Translations under genes and position numbers: made by a program | The notes under the pieces: generated by a model | Told to the model about the DNA's origin: nothing | What the model saw: the letters and a program-made list of their open reading frames with translations, nothing else | Databases searched by the model: none | Shown here: positions 6,470 through 14,018 of the stretch, piece after piece | Numbering within the stretch: the first letter of the stretch is position 1 | Layout of the letters: the number at the start of each line of letters is the position of its first letter | Origin: a virus | Direction: 5' to 3' (one strand) | IMG/VR virus record: IMGVR_UViG_3300041402_000316 | Location: 1-30,022 of that record | Length of the DNA: 30,022 nucleotides

Positions 6470-7910
6470 TCTCTTCGCCCTCTTCGCCCTTGCCCCCGGC
6501 GTTGAGCCCCTTTAAGAGATCCGCATCCTCGTCCGCTTTCGAAAGAACGTTCGCGTCGATCTCTTCGTCTATCAGCACAAGAGTTTCCTCGTCGGCGTCC
6601 TGTAGTGCCAAGCGCGCGCCCTTCTTCTGACTCTCTTTCTGGAACGTTTCGCTTTCAATGCGAAGCGTGCTCGCTTTCAATAGATTATCGAGATCCGCAA
6701 CAACGTCGTCGATGTTAAACTTGTCCGGGTAATTCACCGAGCCCGTAAACTCGACGTCCATAAACTTTGCATAAAGCCGAAAGATCTCCGACTCGGCGTG
6801 TTCGAGATTGTCGGCCTTCTCTGCAAGCGACGAATGCAACTGATCCTGTTCGAGCTTCAAGGCTATGCCGGATGCAATCTGTTTCGTCTCTTGCGCCCGA
6901 ACGCCGCCCATCTTCGCGATGCGGAAGATCTCGTCGATGTTATTCAAGACCCACATGCGAATCTCTGCGAGCGACGTGTGTGGAGCTTCAAGCCAGAACG
7001 GTTTTGCGTTCGCTTCACTCGGATCGAACTCAAGCACGTTCCCCGATCCGCCCTCAACGACACCGTTCTTGTCTTTCTTCCCGTAAGGCTTCGCAAGAAA
7101 CGGATAAGCCGCGTTCTCGATAATCTCTTTCGCATCCGAACAGAGATAATAAATATTCTTGTTGATCTCCGCGAGATCCGCGAGATCCGAAAGACCGACC
7201 ATTTTACGCCCGGAGCGTCTGTTGTAAAGAGTGATAAGAGGAATCTCTTCGAGATCGTGGTCGTCGCCGCCGATCTGTACGGCTTTCTTATTCTTCTTTA
7301 CGCTCCATTTTTCCCACCTGTCGCGCCACCAGAGACGATAAACGGTTTCTTTCTCGGAAACCACCTCCCGGATCTTCAAAAAGGTAAGCACGACCGCGCC
7401 CGTCTCTGTCCGTTCGTGCTTCCAATCGAGAACGTTCTCCGGCGTGATCATGCAAAGATAAGGGCGAAGCCCGGCCTCGACCTCTTCGGCCTTGTTGTCG
7501 GCGATCGACGGGGACTTATCGACAAAGATCCCGACGCGCCCATAAGCTTGAGCATACCGCCCGGCGTCACGCATAAACTGTTTAAAGCTCGCGCCATCAA
7601 AGTCGGCATTCTTTAGGAACTGTTCGAAGAGCTCTTCGCCGTCAAGTTCCGCGTAATCGTATTCGATCGTTTTGCGAAAGATGTGACTGACAAAAATGTC
7701 GATGATCGATCCGCAATAATTGTAATAATAAGCGATCGCTTTCCTGCGGGTATAGTTCGCGCTCGTCTCGCGTGGATGCCGGAGCAAATAGTTGCCCGCC
7801 GCGTACTCCACGCCGCCGAAGTATGATGCGATATAGAACGCCCACGCCGCCGAATACTTTTTATATATTGCGTGAGTCTCTTCGAGCTCGCTCTTTTTCG
7901 TCTTAGCCAT
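6453..7910 (-). CDS. Portal protein
   Basis: 485 residues, ATG 7910 overlapping the upstream stop (TAATG). The size and sequence order fit siphovirus portals of the DUF4055/SPP1 gp6-like group: N-terminal helices (AYYYNYCGSIIDIFVSHIFRK split over 55-75), the wing region GRVGIFVDKSP, PYLCMITPENVLDWK, a beta-rich part (EIPLITLYNRRSG), then the stem helices (NKNIYYLCSDAKEIIENAAYP and IRMWVLNNIDEIFRIAKMGG) and a long helical crown, ending in an acidic Gly/Glu tail. The portal is the dodecameric channel at the vertex, which binds TerL during packaging. TerL immediately precedes it apart from a small Cys-rich gene. Confidence 0.85.
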   Translation of the reverse strand: MAKTKKSELEETHAIYKKYSAAWAFYIASYFGGVEYAAGNYLLRHPRETSANYTRRKAIAYYYNYCGSIIDIFVSHIFRKTIEYDYAELDGEELFEQFLKNADFDGASFKQFMRDAGRYAQAYGRVGIFVDKSPSIADNKAEEVEAGLRPYLCMITPENVLDWKHERTETGAVVLTFLKIREVVSEKETVYRLWWRDRWEKWSVKKNKKAVQIGGDDHDLEEIPLITLYNRRSGRKMVGLSDLADLAEINKNIYYLCSDAKEIIENAAYPFLAKPYGKKDKNGVVEGGSGNVLEFDPSEANAKPFWLEAPHTSLAEIRMWVLNNIDEIFRIAKMGGVRAQETKQIASGIALKLEQDQLHSSLAEKADNLEHAESEIFRLYAKFMDVEFTGSVNYPDKFNIDDVVADLDNLLKASTLRIESETFQKESQKKGARLALQDADEETLVLIDEEIDANVLSKADEDADLLKGLNAGGKGEEGEENGEQE

Positions 7911-8266
7911 TACTGCACGCCCCCAAAGTTATGACCACACCGACAACAAGTAAAGTCGAATCCGGTCGTCGTCTTAAAAATAGCAAACTCGATCGCGCCG
8001 CATTGACAAACGATCGCATTGAGCATTTCCGCATCTACCACGCCCCACGACGGCGCGCCCGTTCTCATATCAAAGATCAACTTCTCTTCGAGCACTCCGA
8101 GCCCACGCTCTTGATCGGTAAGCCAACCGCCGCACTCGCATTGCGCTATGTCGCCCTGATTTAAGGTACGATATAGTGGTTGCGGTATCGCTTTAAATTC
8201 CTTGCAAGTACACGTTAACCGAAGCCGTATTCCGCCGCCGTCATTTTTTGCAATACCGTTAAGCAT
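7910..8266 (-). CDS. Four-knuckle zinc-binding protein between TerL and portal
   Basis: 118 residues if started at ATG 8266, which overlaps the TerL stop as TAATG, like two other junctions of this operon; an in-frame GTG at 8278 would add four residues. There are four Cys groups: CTCKEF, QCECGG, CQCGA and CCRCGHNFG, suggesting two zinc ribbons separated by about 50 residues (GVLEEKLIFDMRTGAPSWG). No enzyme motif is seen. Its tight coupling to TerL and portal suggests a packaging or assembly accessory. This is inference from location. Confidence 0.7.
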   Translation of the reverse strand: MLNGIAKNDGGGIRLRLTCTCKEFKAIPQPLYRTLNQGDIAQCECGGWLTDQERGLGVLEEKLIFDMRTGAPSWGVVDAEMLNAIVCQCGAIEFAIFKTTTGFDFTCCRCGHNFGGVQ

Positions 8267-9594
8267 TATCTTATCCACTTTTGCCCGGATGCCCGCTTGA
8301 GTTTAAGCGGAAACTCTCGCGTTATGTAATAACCGAATGCGTCGCTTGCGTGTGTCCTGTCGCTGTCGCGCTTATCGATGTCGCCTGTCCCCTCGCGCCA
8401 TGCGACCGTGTCAAGATCTCGAATCAGCATCTTGCAACGCGGATGGATATAAACGTGAGACTCGCCGCGCGCATTCAAGAGCATGTGATTGACGGCGTTG
8501 ACCCGGTCTTTCACACGGGGATTCGCTTTCGGAATATTAAGATCTCGAAGCGGATAAGTTGTCCGCTCGTCTCTGTCGGTGTACTCAAGATCCCCCATTA
8601 TCGCATAATCGGAAGAGCCCGCCGTCGATCCGTAAGACCCTGCGGCGTCGCCATAGATCTCAATTCCCGCAGGATGGTCGCCGTGAAGAGTAAGAAGCCG
8701 CGATCCCATCTCCCCTGTATTTGTACCATAAAGAACGATCTCGTCAAAGACCGCAATGTCGCGCCCGTCGCTCTGCAAGAGAATCCACGCGCAAGGATTG
8801 ATGTTAAAGTCGCAAGCGGCGATGATCGGAAGTCTCGGATTAAGCTCGACCCCGGCGTCGCTGTGAAGCTTCTTCGAGTAAGCATAATAAACTCGCCCGA
8901 CCGCACCCTCGAAAGATCCTTCGTACTCTTGCCGGAATGTCCGGGGATCAAGATCCCCCCGCGCGGCCTCGACCTCTTCCGCCGGGAGTATGTCGGAACT
9001 GAACCATGTAAAGAGTCCCCAACCGGGAGCGTCGATCGCCTTATCTGCAAGATCCTTGTAATGGTTCAAGCCCTCCGGGACGCCGATAAACCAACACCAA
9101 CCCGCCCTGTCTGATAGAGCCGGACGAACATTCTCTGTCCAAGCGGTCGAACGCATATTCGCGTACTCGTCAAGAACTCCCCCGTCCCACGGCATGCCCT
9201 CGATCCGTTGCGGCTTATCAAGGCCGATTACCCATATATCAGAACCGAAGATCGTCTTAATGCAAAGATCAGTTTCCCGGATGCCGTTCGGAGCGATCCA
9301 CGACTTCGGGATCATACGCTTAAGATCTTCCCAATAGATGCGCTTTGCCTGTCCGTGAGTCGGAGCGGCGGCGAAGTAGTGTGGATTCGCCCACGGCTTT
9401 TTGATCGGTAACGAACGAATAAGCTTTCGCTTTGCGATCTCCGTCTTGCCGGATCTCCGTCCCGCCGGGACTACTGCGAAGCGTGGTGCGTTGTGATAGA
9501 GCTCCGCCTGTTTATTGTGGTGTCGTAAGGGCGTCCATTGCGGCAACAATTGCATCGCGTGCTCGATCATCGATTTTGTCGGGATCTTGTTCAA
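8266..9594 (-). CDS. terL: Terminase large subunit (TerL)
   Basis: 442 residues. The ATPase domain has Walker A AGRRSGKT (44-51) and Walker B GGVLDEY (138-144, D142/E143), with APTHGQAKRIYWEDL as a likely adenine/Q-motif neighbour. The RNase H-like nuclease domain shows the acidic residues of CDFNINP (D262), IYGDAAG (D316) and THASDAFGYY (D418). TerL packages DNA through the portal and cuts it. The start is uncertain: TTG 9594 has GGAGAG nine bases upstream and I use it; ATG 9570 and ATG 9555 lack good sites. All of these overlap the terS end by 44-83 nt. Confidence 0.92.
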   Translation of the reverse strand: MNKIPTKSMIEHAMQLLPQWTPLRHHNKQAELYHNAPRFAVVPAGRRSGKTEIAKRKLIRSLPIKKPWANPHYFAAAPTHGQAKRIYWEDLKRMIPKSWIAPNGIRETDLCIKTIFGSDIWVIGLDKPQRIEGMPWDGGVLDEYANMRSTAWTENVRPALSDRAGWCWFIGVPEGLNHYKDLADKAIDAPGWGLFTWFSSDILPAEEVEAARGDLDPRTFRQEYEGSFEGAVGRVYYAYSKKLHSDAGVELNPRLPIIAACDFNINPCAWILLQSDGRDIAVFDEIVLYGTNTGEMGSRLLTLHGDHPAGIEIYGDAAGSYGSTAGSSDYAIMGDLEYTDRDERTTYPLRDLNIPKANPRVKDRVNAVNHMLLNARGESHVYIHPRCKMLIRDLDTVAWREGTGDIDKRDSDRTHASDAFGYYITREFPLKLKRASGQKWIR

Positions 9595-10042
9595 TCGGTC
9601 TATCTCTCCATCTGTCCGGTTGACGGTTCTTAAGCCAGAAGATTGCCGCCGTTACGTTCGGCTGTACGTTCTTGATTACGGTCTTAACGAGTTGATGCTT
9701 TGTAATTTTGCCTTGCCCGGCTTCCCCTGCCCCATACTTGATCGCCTCGAATGACTTTTCGCAAACCTTGTACCCGATCGCCATCTTATGCAAGGACTGC
9801 ACGACTTCGGAGTCCTTTACTGCCTTGCCCCTTTTTAGAACGGCGGAGAACTCGGCATCTTTTTTCCAATCTGTGATCGTTCGTTCTGCAATGCCAATGA
9901 TCCCGGCGATCTCTTTGTCGGTGAAGCCTAAACCTGCAAGCCGCTCGATCTGCACAAGATCGCACTTATCTCCCGGCTTCTCTTTCGGACGCCCCGGCTT
10001 CCGTTTCGCCTTGACTTTGCTCGCCTTTTTACGTTCTGCCAC
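9512..10042 (-). CDS. terS: Terminase small subunit (TerS)
   Basis: 176 residues from GTG 10042, chosen because GGGGTG sits six bases upstream; a GTG at 10051 is too close to that G-run. A basic N-terminus (KVKAKRKPGRPKEKPG, AT-hook-like GRPK) is followed by a helix-turn-helix, LAGLGFTDKEIAGIIGIAERTITDWKK split over ~45-72, then a helical oligomerisation region and the segment AAIFWLKNRQPDRWRD common in TerS proteins. TerS recognises the packaging site and loads TerL. The gene directly precedes terL, and the repeats upstream are candidate binding sites. Confidence 0.85.
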   Translation of the reverse strand: MAERKKASKVKAKRKPGRPKEKPGDKCDLVQIERLAGLGFTDKEIAGIIGIAERTITDWKKDAEFSAVLKRGKAVKDSEVVQSLHKMAIGYKVCEKSFEAIKYGAGEAGQGKITKHQLVKTVIKNVQPNVTAAIFWLKNRQPDRWRDRPIEQDPDKIDDRARDAIVAAMDALTTPQ

Positions 10043-10060
10043 AAAATGCACCCCATAGAA

Positions 10061-10100
10061 AAAGGGTAAGCACTACCCTTTACGAATAGCCCTTACCCTT
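10061..10100 (-). repeat. Repeat/hairpin cluster in front of terS (candidate packaging or control site)
   Basis: Read on the minus strand: AAGGGTAAG, a 10-nt gap, AAAGGGTA, GTGCT, TACCCTTT, TTC. AAAGGGTA and TACCCTTT form a perfect 8-bp hairpin with a 5-nt loop (10061-10081). The first copy, AAGGGTAAG (10092-10100), can instead pair with the CTTACCCTT on the far arm. So there are two direct copies competing for one complement. The hairpin ends about 20 nt before the terS start and is followed by a short T-run, so it could be an attenuator, a TerS binding site (pac/cos-like), or both. Confidence 0.5.
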
Positions 10101-10137
10101 GTCGAGTAGTATCGAAACCCCTTGCGCCCATGCTCTC

Positions 10138-10166
10138 GATATACTCCGATTCTATTTAATTGTCAA
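10138..10166 (-). promoter_or_regulatory. Sigma70-type promoter for the packaging/head operon
   Basis: On the minus strand a perfect -35 hexamer, TTGACA (10161-10166), is followed after exactly 17 bases by TATATC (10138-10143; four of six matches to TATAAT). Transcription would start near 10131, about 90 nt before the terS start. It is the only intergenic TTGACA in the window with a fitting -10 box. The stop codon of the upstream gene (TGA) lies within the -35 box. It probably drives terS, terL, portal and the head genes. Confidence 0.65.
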
Positions 10167-10459
10167 GGTTTCTGTTTGTTGCCGTTCTGTATTGGTATCG
10201 GTGCATAGACCGGATTAAACCTCTCGGATGGAGAGATAAGCGCAACTTTAAAATGTTCAAGCGGGTAAAACTCCACTCCGAATTCGTGGTCGTATTTGAT
10301 ACGCCCATTCGCCAAAGTTCGCGTACCGAGAAAAATACCTGTGATCTCTTTTTCTATTAATACCCATACTTTGTGAGTTTGCGAAGAAAGACCTGTCTGA
10401 ACGCTTTTATTGATACGCCGATACTTCCCTTTAACTGTTATTATGTCGCCGTGTTTCAC
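10163..10459 (-). CDS. Unknown protein at the end of the early region
   Basis: 98 residues from GTG 10459, with GGGGGGCGGGTAA upstream and a GTGA overlap with the preceding stop. The product begins MKHGDIITVKGKYRRI and looks beta-rich (THKVWVLIEKEITGIFLGTRTL, split; FGVEFYPLEHFKVALI), with a Pro/Asn-rich end. It resembles small SH3-like barrels in overall pattern, but I cannot name a family. It is the last gene before the terS promoter, and its stop overlaps the -35 box. Confidence 0.65.
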   Translation of the reverse strand: MKHGDIITVKGKYRRINKSVQTGLSSQTHKVWVLIEKEITGIFLGTRTLANGRIKYDHEFGVEFYPLEHFKVALISPSERFNPVYAPIPIQNGNKQKP

Positions 10460-10632
10460 TTACCCGCCCCCCCTTTTGTCTCGCCGTCCCCCTCGCCGCC
10501 TGCCGGATTAAAATCTACCGCCTCAAACGTACAACAGAGACGCGCGATAATCCTTCCGTACTGATTCCGAATTATCCCGTTCTCTTGAACGACAACGCTA
10601 TCGATTATCTTAACCTTAATTCCGTCTGCCAT
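10456..10632 (-). CDS. Small unknown early protein
   Basis: 58 residues from ATG 10632, which has GGGGGGGGCAGGT just upstream; an ATG at 10647 lies inside that G-run and has no site. The first 45 residues are beta-rich (IKVKIIDSVVVQENGIIRN) and the end is a flexible Gly/Glu/Lys tail. No family is recognised. It is preceded by a 91-nt intergenic gap that carries copy 1 of the TTATATATAA element, so its transcription may start there. Confidence 0.6.
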   Translation of the reverse strand: MADGIKVKIIDSVVVQENGIIRNQYGRIIARLCCTFEAVDFNPAGGEGDGETKGGAGK

Positions 10633-10663
10633 ACCTGCCCCCCCCATTTAAACATTCTTGCTC

Positions 10664-10706
10664 GCTTTATATATAAGCCCTGACGAGCTCGTTCCTTTAT
10701 CCCCGA
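10664..10706 (-). repeat. TTATATATAA element, copy 1
   Basis: Core on the + strand: TTATATATAAGCCCTGACG (10667-10685). Read on the minus strand it is CGTCAGGGCTTATATATAA. Upstream on the minus strand CGGGGATAAAGGAACGAGCT also aligns with copy 2 (18721-18762). It lies in the gap between two early genes, 34 nt before ATG 10632. It could be a promoter (AT-rich -10-like box), an operator (TTATATATAA is a palindrome), or a small duplicated coding remnant, because the frame through it reads SGLIYKA as in the other copies. No start codon precedes that frame here. Confidence 0.55.
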
Positions 10707-10723
10707 CCCTTTACCCTGCCCCT

Positions 10724-10861
10724 TTACTCGCAATCGACCTGATCGATCACGTCGTCGGCGGCATCTTTGAACGTTTCGCCGCGTTGATCGCACCAGTATT
10801 GGAAGTTTCGCGCCGCGCCCCGGAATCTCTGTTCCGCCTCGATCCACTCTTCATCCGTCAT
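10724..10861 (-). CDS. 45-residue acidic early protein, unknown
   Basis: ATG 10861 to TAA 10724, with ACGGGGGACGAC directly upstream. The product starts MTDEEWIEAEQRFRGAA and continues with NFQYWCDQRGETFKDAADDV. It is helical, acidic and rich in Trp/Phe. The ribosome site, start 12 nt after the preceding stop and natural composition support a real gene despite the short length. No family is recognised. Confidence 0.65.
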   Translation of the reverse strand: MTDEEWIEAEQRFRGAARNFQYWCDQRGETFKDAADDVIDQVDCE

Positions 10862-10872
10862 GTCGTCCCCCG

Positions 10873-11376
10873 TTAAAAAAGTAAGTTGTAAAGAATATCC
10901 CTGAGATCCTGCGCTTTCTGAATCAGGCCGAGAACTTCGTGCGGTTGAAGTTTCTTTTTTCTGCCCGTCTGTCTGTCCTCAAGCCACAAGACGCTGTGTC
11001 CGTCCATAACCACGTCGGGCGTCGCGGTTTCGAGCTCCCCCAAAGCGTTGAGGATCTTTGCTTCGTGCGAGTCCTTGTAAGTTTCGCCGAGCTCGCCCTT
11101 GATCTGGATCGGTTGTTCTCGCTGGCTCATGTCTGGGACTTTACACGCCCCGGAGTTTTTTTCGCGATACTCGTCCACGCGCTTGATCAGTAACTCGACC
11201 GACTGTAAATGCCCCTCAAGTGCGCCAAGCCTCTCGCACTCGTTCCGGTAGAAGTGCAACGTCGCGGGAACGGCGTTGTCTTTAGCAAGCAATAAGATTG
11301 CCGTCCCGTCTGTCTGAACGATACCTGTCGCCCTGTTTACCGCGTGAATCCGAAACTTTCTGTCAATCGATTCCAT
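10873..11376 (-). CDS. Conserved-type phage protein of unknown function
   Basis: 167 residues from ATG 11376, preferred because GAAAGGGCAGAGA precedes it; 13 more in-frame codons upstream lack a site. The N-terminal half (KFRIHAVNRATGIVQTDGTA, then AKDNAVPATLHFYRNECERLGA and a helix SVELLIKRVDEYRE) follows a pattern I associate with a widespread phage family of unknown role. The C-terminal half has SVLWLEDRQTGRKKKLQPHE and a terminal helix. It belongs to the early operon. No catalytic motif is visible. Confidence 0.65.
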   Translation of the reverse strand: MESIDRKFRIHAVNRATGIVQTDGTAILLLAKDNAVPATLHFYRNECERLGALEGHLQSVELLIKRVDEYREKNSGACKVPDMSQREQPIQIKGELGETYKDSHEAKILNALGELETATPDVVMDGHSVLWLEDRQTGRKKKLQPHEVLGLIQKAQDLRDILYNLLF

Positions 11377-11421
11377 TCTCTGCCCTTTCGTTTTAAGATT
11401 TAAGCCACTCGGCAAAAGACT

Positions 11422-11733
11422 TTATACAAAAGCCTTTTTTGTTGTAAAGTTATGATCGATAAACAAGTGAAAGACCTCGCCGTCGAGCTCCACCGTGTCA
11501 ACAAACACATAAGGCGCATCTTTTATCGCGCAGATTCGTATGCAAGGCTCTTCGGTCTTGAATAGTTGAAAATTGCACTCCGTCCACCTTGCCCCTGTAA
11601 CGTGCTGAGAGTCCACCAATCCATACAAGACCAGCGTGCCGTTTTCTACTCGCGCCGAAAGTGCAAGAGTAAAGTAAGGCATTTTAATTGTGCTCTCTTT
11701 GGGATCAACTTTAAATCTAAATACCTGTGACAC
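11422..11733 (-). CDS. DUF7352-like small protein
   Basis: 103 residues if started at GTG 11733, with GGGGGTGAAA in front; GTG 11739 touches the G-run. The pattern FRFKV, MPYFTLALSARVENGTLVLYGLVD (split), then ECNFQLFKT and FVDTVELDGEVFHLFID matches a small all-beta phage family (DUF7352, from memory) in which a MP...V...G...L(W/Y)..VD strand pair is followed by an F.IF.TG-type strand. The function is unknown. Both ends abut neighbouring genes in the early operon. Confidence 0.55.
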   Translation of the reverse strand: MSQVFRFKVDPKESTIKMPYFTLALSARVENGTLVLYGLVDSQHVTGARWTECNFQLFKTEEPCIRICAIKDAPYVFVDTVELDGEVFHLFIDHNFTTKKAFV

Positions 11734-11743
11734 TTTCACCCCC

Positions 11744-11959
11744 TTAAGATTTTAACCATTCGATCGCGTCCATTGTTAGTAAGGGAAGCAACGCCGGAAC
11801 TCCAAATCTCGACGGTTGCCCCCGGTGGTAGACGTTAAAGTCAAGAGCCGGGTCGTCGGTCGTTCCCGATCGCCATAGCCGCTTTCGGTGAAACTCGCAC
11901 AAGCCTTTACTGCGAACCACCCCCCGACACCCGTCCACCTTGCAAGCCCGATCAGCCAC
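11744..11959 (-). CDS. HNH-associated-type zinc finger protein
   Basis: 71 residues from GTG 11959 (AAGG six bases upstream), overlapping the preceding gene by 8 nt. It contains CKVDGCRGVVRSKGLCEFH followed by RKRLWRSGTTDDP: a C-x4-C-x7-C-x2-H zinc site that in many phage proteins precedes an HNH nuclease domain. Here no HNH His-Asn-His core follows; the rest (VYHRGQPSRFGVPALLPLL) is short. So this is either a stand-alone DNA-binding finger or a truncated relative of such nucleases. Confidence 0.6.
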   Translation of the reverse strand: MADRACKVDGCRGVVRSKGLCEFHRKRLWRSGTTDDPALDFNVYHRGQPSRFGVPALLPLLTMDAIEWLKS

Positions 11960-12851
11960 GGTCGGCCTTGAACTCTTTGATCGCCCCACACATATCGCAC
12001 GCCGGATCTTCGGGACATTTAACGTCGAGCCCGCAATGGTTCTGCATAACGGCCTCGACCAACACGTCAAACGAGATCTTGAGCGTGTCGCGCTCCGTCT
12101 CTATCCTGTTCCGTATTCCATCGGTCGAACTCTTTAGCGTGTTAAAGTTTTTCGTAATAAGCGTAATGCAATTAGTAAGCCGCAAGTTCTCTTTGTTCGC
12201 CTCTTTCGCGAAACTGCGAGCTTCCACCTTAAGCGCGCCGTTCTCCGCCCATACGTCGGCGAGCACCAGCCCAACAACACCCGTCGGATTCTCTTCCGCC
12301 GCGAGCTCGATATATTTATCAACCTGCCCGGCGAGCCGTTCGATCTCGACACCCCTTCCCGCGATCACGGTCGAGAGCTTTTCGGCTTCCGCCCGAAGTT
12401 GATCGTTGTCCGCCCGAAAATCTTCCATAACCATAACGGCGTCACCCACCGCCACAATCTTCGCGTTCTCTGTCTCTTCGAGTAAAACCTTGAGCCGTCC
12501 CGTCTCGTCCCGGTATCGATGCGAGAGTTTCGCCGCCTCTTTGAGATCCACCGTCAAAGAATCAATGTGCGCGTCCCGGATCTCAAGCTCTGTCGGCTCG
12601 CGCCGCTCGCTTTTTTGCCCCGTCTCGTAATAAGGCGCAAGCTCCGAGAGATTTATTGTCCGCCCCACCTCGCCATAAATTGCTTCGAGATCTTCGTCGG
12701 TATACTTAACCATCGCTTGAGCCATAATGCCCCGGTAAGTATACGGCGCGCCGAACGGTTGCCAACCCTGTCTAATCTTGTCTTTTACTCTGTCCCCTAA
12801 ATTGTCAACGTCGGTTCGGACTATTCTATATTCTTCAATTTTCCTCTCCAT
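11952..12851 (-). CDS. DUF1737-like protein with coiled coil and Cys-rich tail
   Basis: 299 residues, ATG 12851 behind AAAGGGGGCAAAG. The N-terminus (EEYRIVRTDVDNLGDRVKDK and GWQPFGAPYTYRG) matches the DUF1737 pattern (YkvV...L...Vn..i..GWqp.Gg). Residues ~70-260 are charged and helical with heptad-like Leu/Ala spacing, a likely long coiled coil. The C-terminus has CGLDVKCPEDPACDMCGA, a possible zinc site. The function is unknown. The layout suggests an oligomer with a small binding head. Confidence 0.7.
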   Translation of the reverse strand: MERKIEEYRIVRTDVDNLGDRVKDKIRQGWQPFGAPYTYRGIMAQAMVKYTDEDLEAIYGEVGRTINLSELAPYYETGQKSERREPTELEIRDAHIDSLTVDLKEAAKLSHRYRDETGRLKVLLEETENAKIVAVGDAVMVMEDFRADNDQLRAEAEKLSTVIAGRGVEIERLAGQVDKYIELAAEENPTGVVGLVLADVWAENGALKVEARSFAKEANKENLRLTNCITLITKNFNTLKSSTDGIRNRIETERDTLKISFDVLVEAVMQNHCGLDVKCPEDPACDMCGAIKEFKADRG

Positions 12852-12863
12852 CTTTGCCCCCTT

Positions 12864-13211
12864 TTAAAGTCCCTCGATCAATTCGATCAACCTGTTGCAC
12901 TCGTCCTCGTCGAACTTGCTTATGTGAGCTTCGTCCTTGTCGAGATCCATAAGCTCTGAAAGTTCCCGGTAAGCCCGGTTGCGTCCGTAGTCGTTCGCCG
13001 TCGTCCAATCGTCAAAGACTCGGTGCGCCTCGATACGCGCTTCCCTTGTCGCCTTGTCCGCCGGAATTCCCATCGGCGATCCGTCTGGATGCGCCCCGTG
13101 AGCCCCGCGACAAATAGGGTAATTAGGGCACTGATAATAAAAAGGATTCTTAAACTTCGACGGCTTAAGTATCATCGGCGCGCCGCAATCTCCGCAATTA
13201 ACTTCCGCCAT
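12864..13211 (-). CDS. DUF3268-like zinc-finger protein
   Basis: 115 residues, ATG 13211 with AGGGGGCGAGC upstream. A zinc ribbon (CGDCGAPMILKPSK, then YYQCPNYPICRGAHG) is followed by PDGSPMGIPADKATREAR and IEAHRVFDDWT. This order (ribbon, PxG..A....R, aHxxFD) is that of the DUF3268 zinc-finger-containing domain, also related to topoisomerase-type ribbons. The last third is an acidic helical region. Likely DNA- or RNA-associated in the early phase; the exact role is unknown. Confidence 0.7.
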   Translation of the reverse strand: MAEVNCGDCGAPMILKPSKFKNPFYYQCPNYPICRGAHGAHPDGSPMGIPADKATREARIEAHRVFDDWTTANDYGRNRAYRELSELMDLDKDEAHISKFDEDECNRLIELIEGL

Positions 13212-13677
13212 GCTCGCCCCCTATTTCTAACAAGCCTGTTCCGTGACACTTCTCGCAATCAACGTCTTGAAGATCGATATTGATTTCCAAGCCGTCGCCG
13301 CCGCAATACGAACAAGTCGTAATGTCGCGTTCTTTCTTCTTTTCGACAAGTTTTATTCGATAAGCCTCGACCTCAATATCGTTCGGATTGATCGCCTCTA
13401 TCGCCTCTTCGAGCGCAAGCTCTTTCGCTTCCACCTCGTCAACCGCCTCGACCTCGATCGAATAGTCCCCGGAGATCTCCACATAAACCCGATAAGTCTT
13501 TGTCTTGCCCGCCGCGCGCTTGCGCCCGCGCGCCTCTTCTTTTGCCGCCTCAAAATTCATTAACTTATAAGCGGCGATCTGTTCGGGATCTCCAAAGACG
13601 ATCTTTCGCCCGCAAAGAATACTTTCGTGTTTGTTGTGGTATCGGGGATCGTAACCCGTCTTTGTATCTGGACTCAT
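13198..13677 (-). CDS. Unknown protein with C-terminal DnaJ-type zinc motif
   Basis: 159 residues, ATG 13677 overlapping the preceding stop by ATGA. The N-terminus is polar. In the middle TYRVYVEISGDYSIEVEAVD followed by a helix of acidic and Ala residues suggests a small beta-alpha domain, as in many phage proteins with a YxVxVE start. The C-terminus carries CSYCGGDG and CEKCHGTG, two CxxCxGxG knuckles 16 residues apart, likely binding zinc. It overlaps the next gene by 14 nt. No function can be assigned. Confidence 0.65.
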   Translation of the reverse strand: MSPDTKTGYDPRYHNKHESILCGRKIVFGDPEQIAAYKLMNFEAAKEEARGRKRAAGKTKTYRVYVEISGDYSIEVEAVDEVEAKELALEEAIEAINPNDIEVEAYRIKLVEKKKERDITTCSYCGGDGLEINIDLQDVDCEKCHGTGLLEIGGEHGGS

Positions 13678-14003
13678 GGAGCACCCCCACCAACAACCCG
13701 CTTAAATTCCCCGAAGTCCTCGACCAACTTCCCCCGGAAGCACTCGCGCCACGCAATGCGTTTCTTGTGGGTAGAACAAAGACCCGCAATCTCGTCGGCC
13801 TCTTCTTCCCCGACCGCCCGCCATACTGCGAAGCGCGGTTTTTTAGCCGGACGCAACAGGCGAGTTAAATAAGTAATCTCAATTCCACAAGGCCGCTTAA
13901 CGTGATCCCTAAGATACTCGTAAGCGAACTCGATCTCTTCTTTGTCCGTACTGTACGCCGTCACTCGAACAAACTTCAAATAACTTAAATAGCCCTTTGC
14001 CAT
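13674..14003 (-). CDS. Unknown early protein
   Basis: 109 residues, ATG 14003 with AAGGGGGTGACGT upstream, an almost perfect match to the ribosome-site style of this phage. It looks alpha/beta: YLKFVRVTAYSTDKEEIEFA, then PCGIEITYLTRLLRPAKKP, FAVWRAVG, and a helix with CSTHKKRIAWRECFRGKL. Two cysteines and a histidine could bind metal but the spacing is not diagnostic. It is coupled to the next gene by ATGA. Confidence 0.65.
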   Translation of the reverse strand: MAKGYLSYLKFVRVTAYSTDKEEIEFAYEYLRDHVKRPCGIEITYLTRLLRPAKKPRFAVWRAVGEEEADEIAGLCSTHKKRIAWRECFRGKLVEDFGEFKRVVGGGAP

Positions 14004-14018
14004 ACGTCACCCCCTTTT

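Noticed and set aside
6798-7616. A 272-codon plus-strand frame opposite the portal gene
   Set aside because: Fully antisense to a well supported portal gene; no plus-strand operon exists in the window.
8281-9114. A 277-codon plus-strand frame opposite terL
   Set aside because: It lies fully antisense to terL with clear motifs, has no ribosome site or neighbour on that strand, and its composition mirrors terL codons.
10605-10847. An 80-codon Arg-rich frame across 10.6-10.85 kb
   Set aside because: It would run through a better supported 45-residue gene (10724-10861) and the intergenic element, with unnatural composition.
11960-12070. An N-terminal extension of the zinc-finger gene (start at 12070)
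   Set aside because: The added residues overlap the DUF1737-like gene and lack a ribosome site; GTG 11959 has one.
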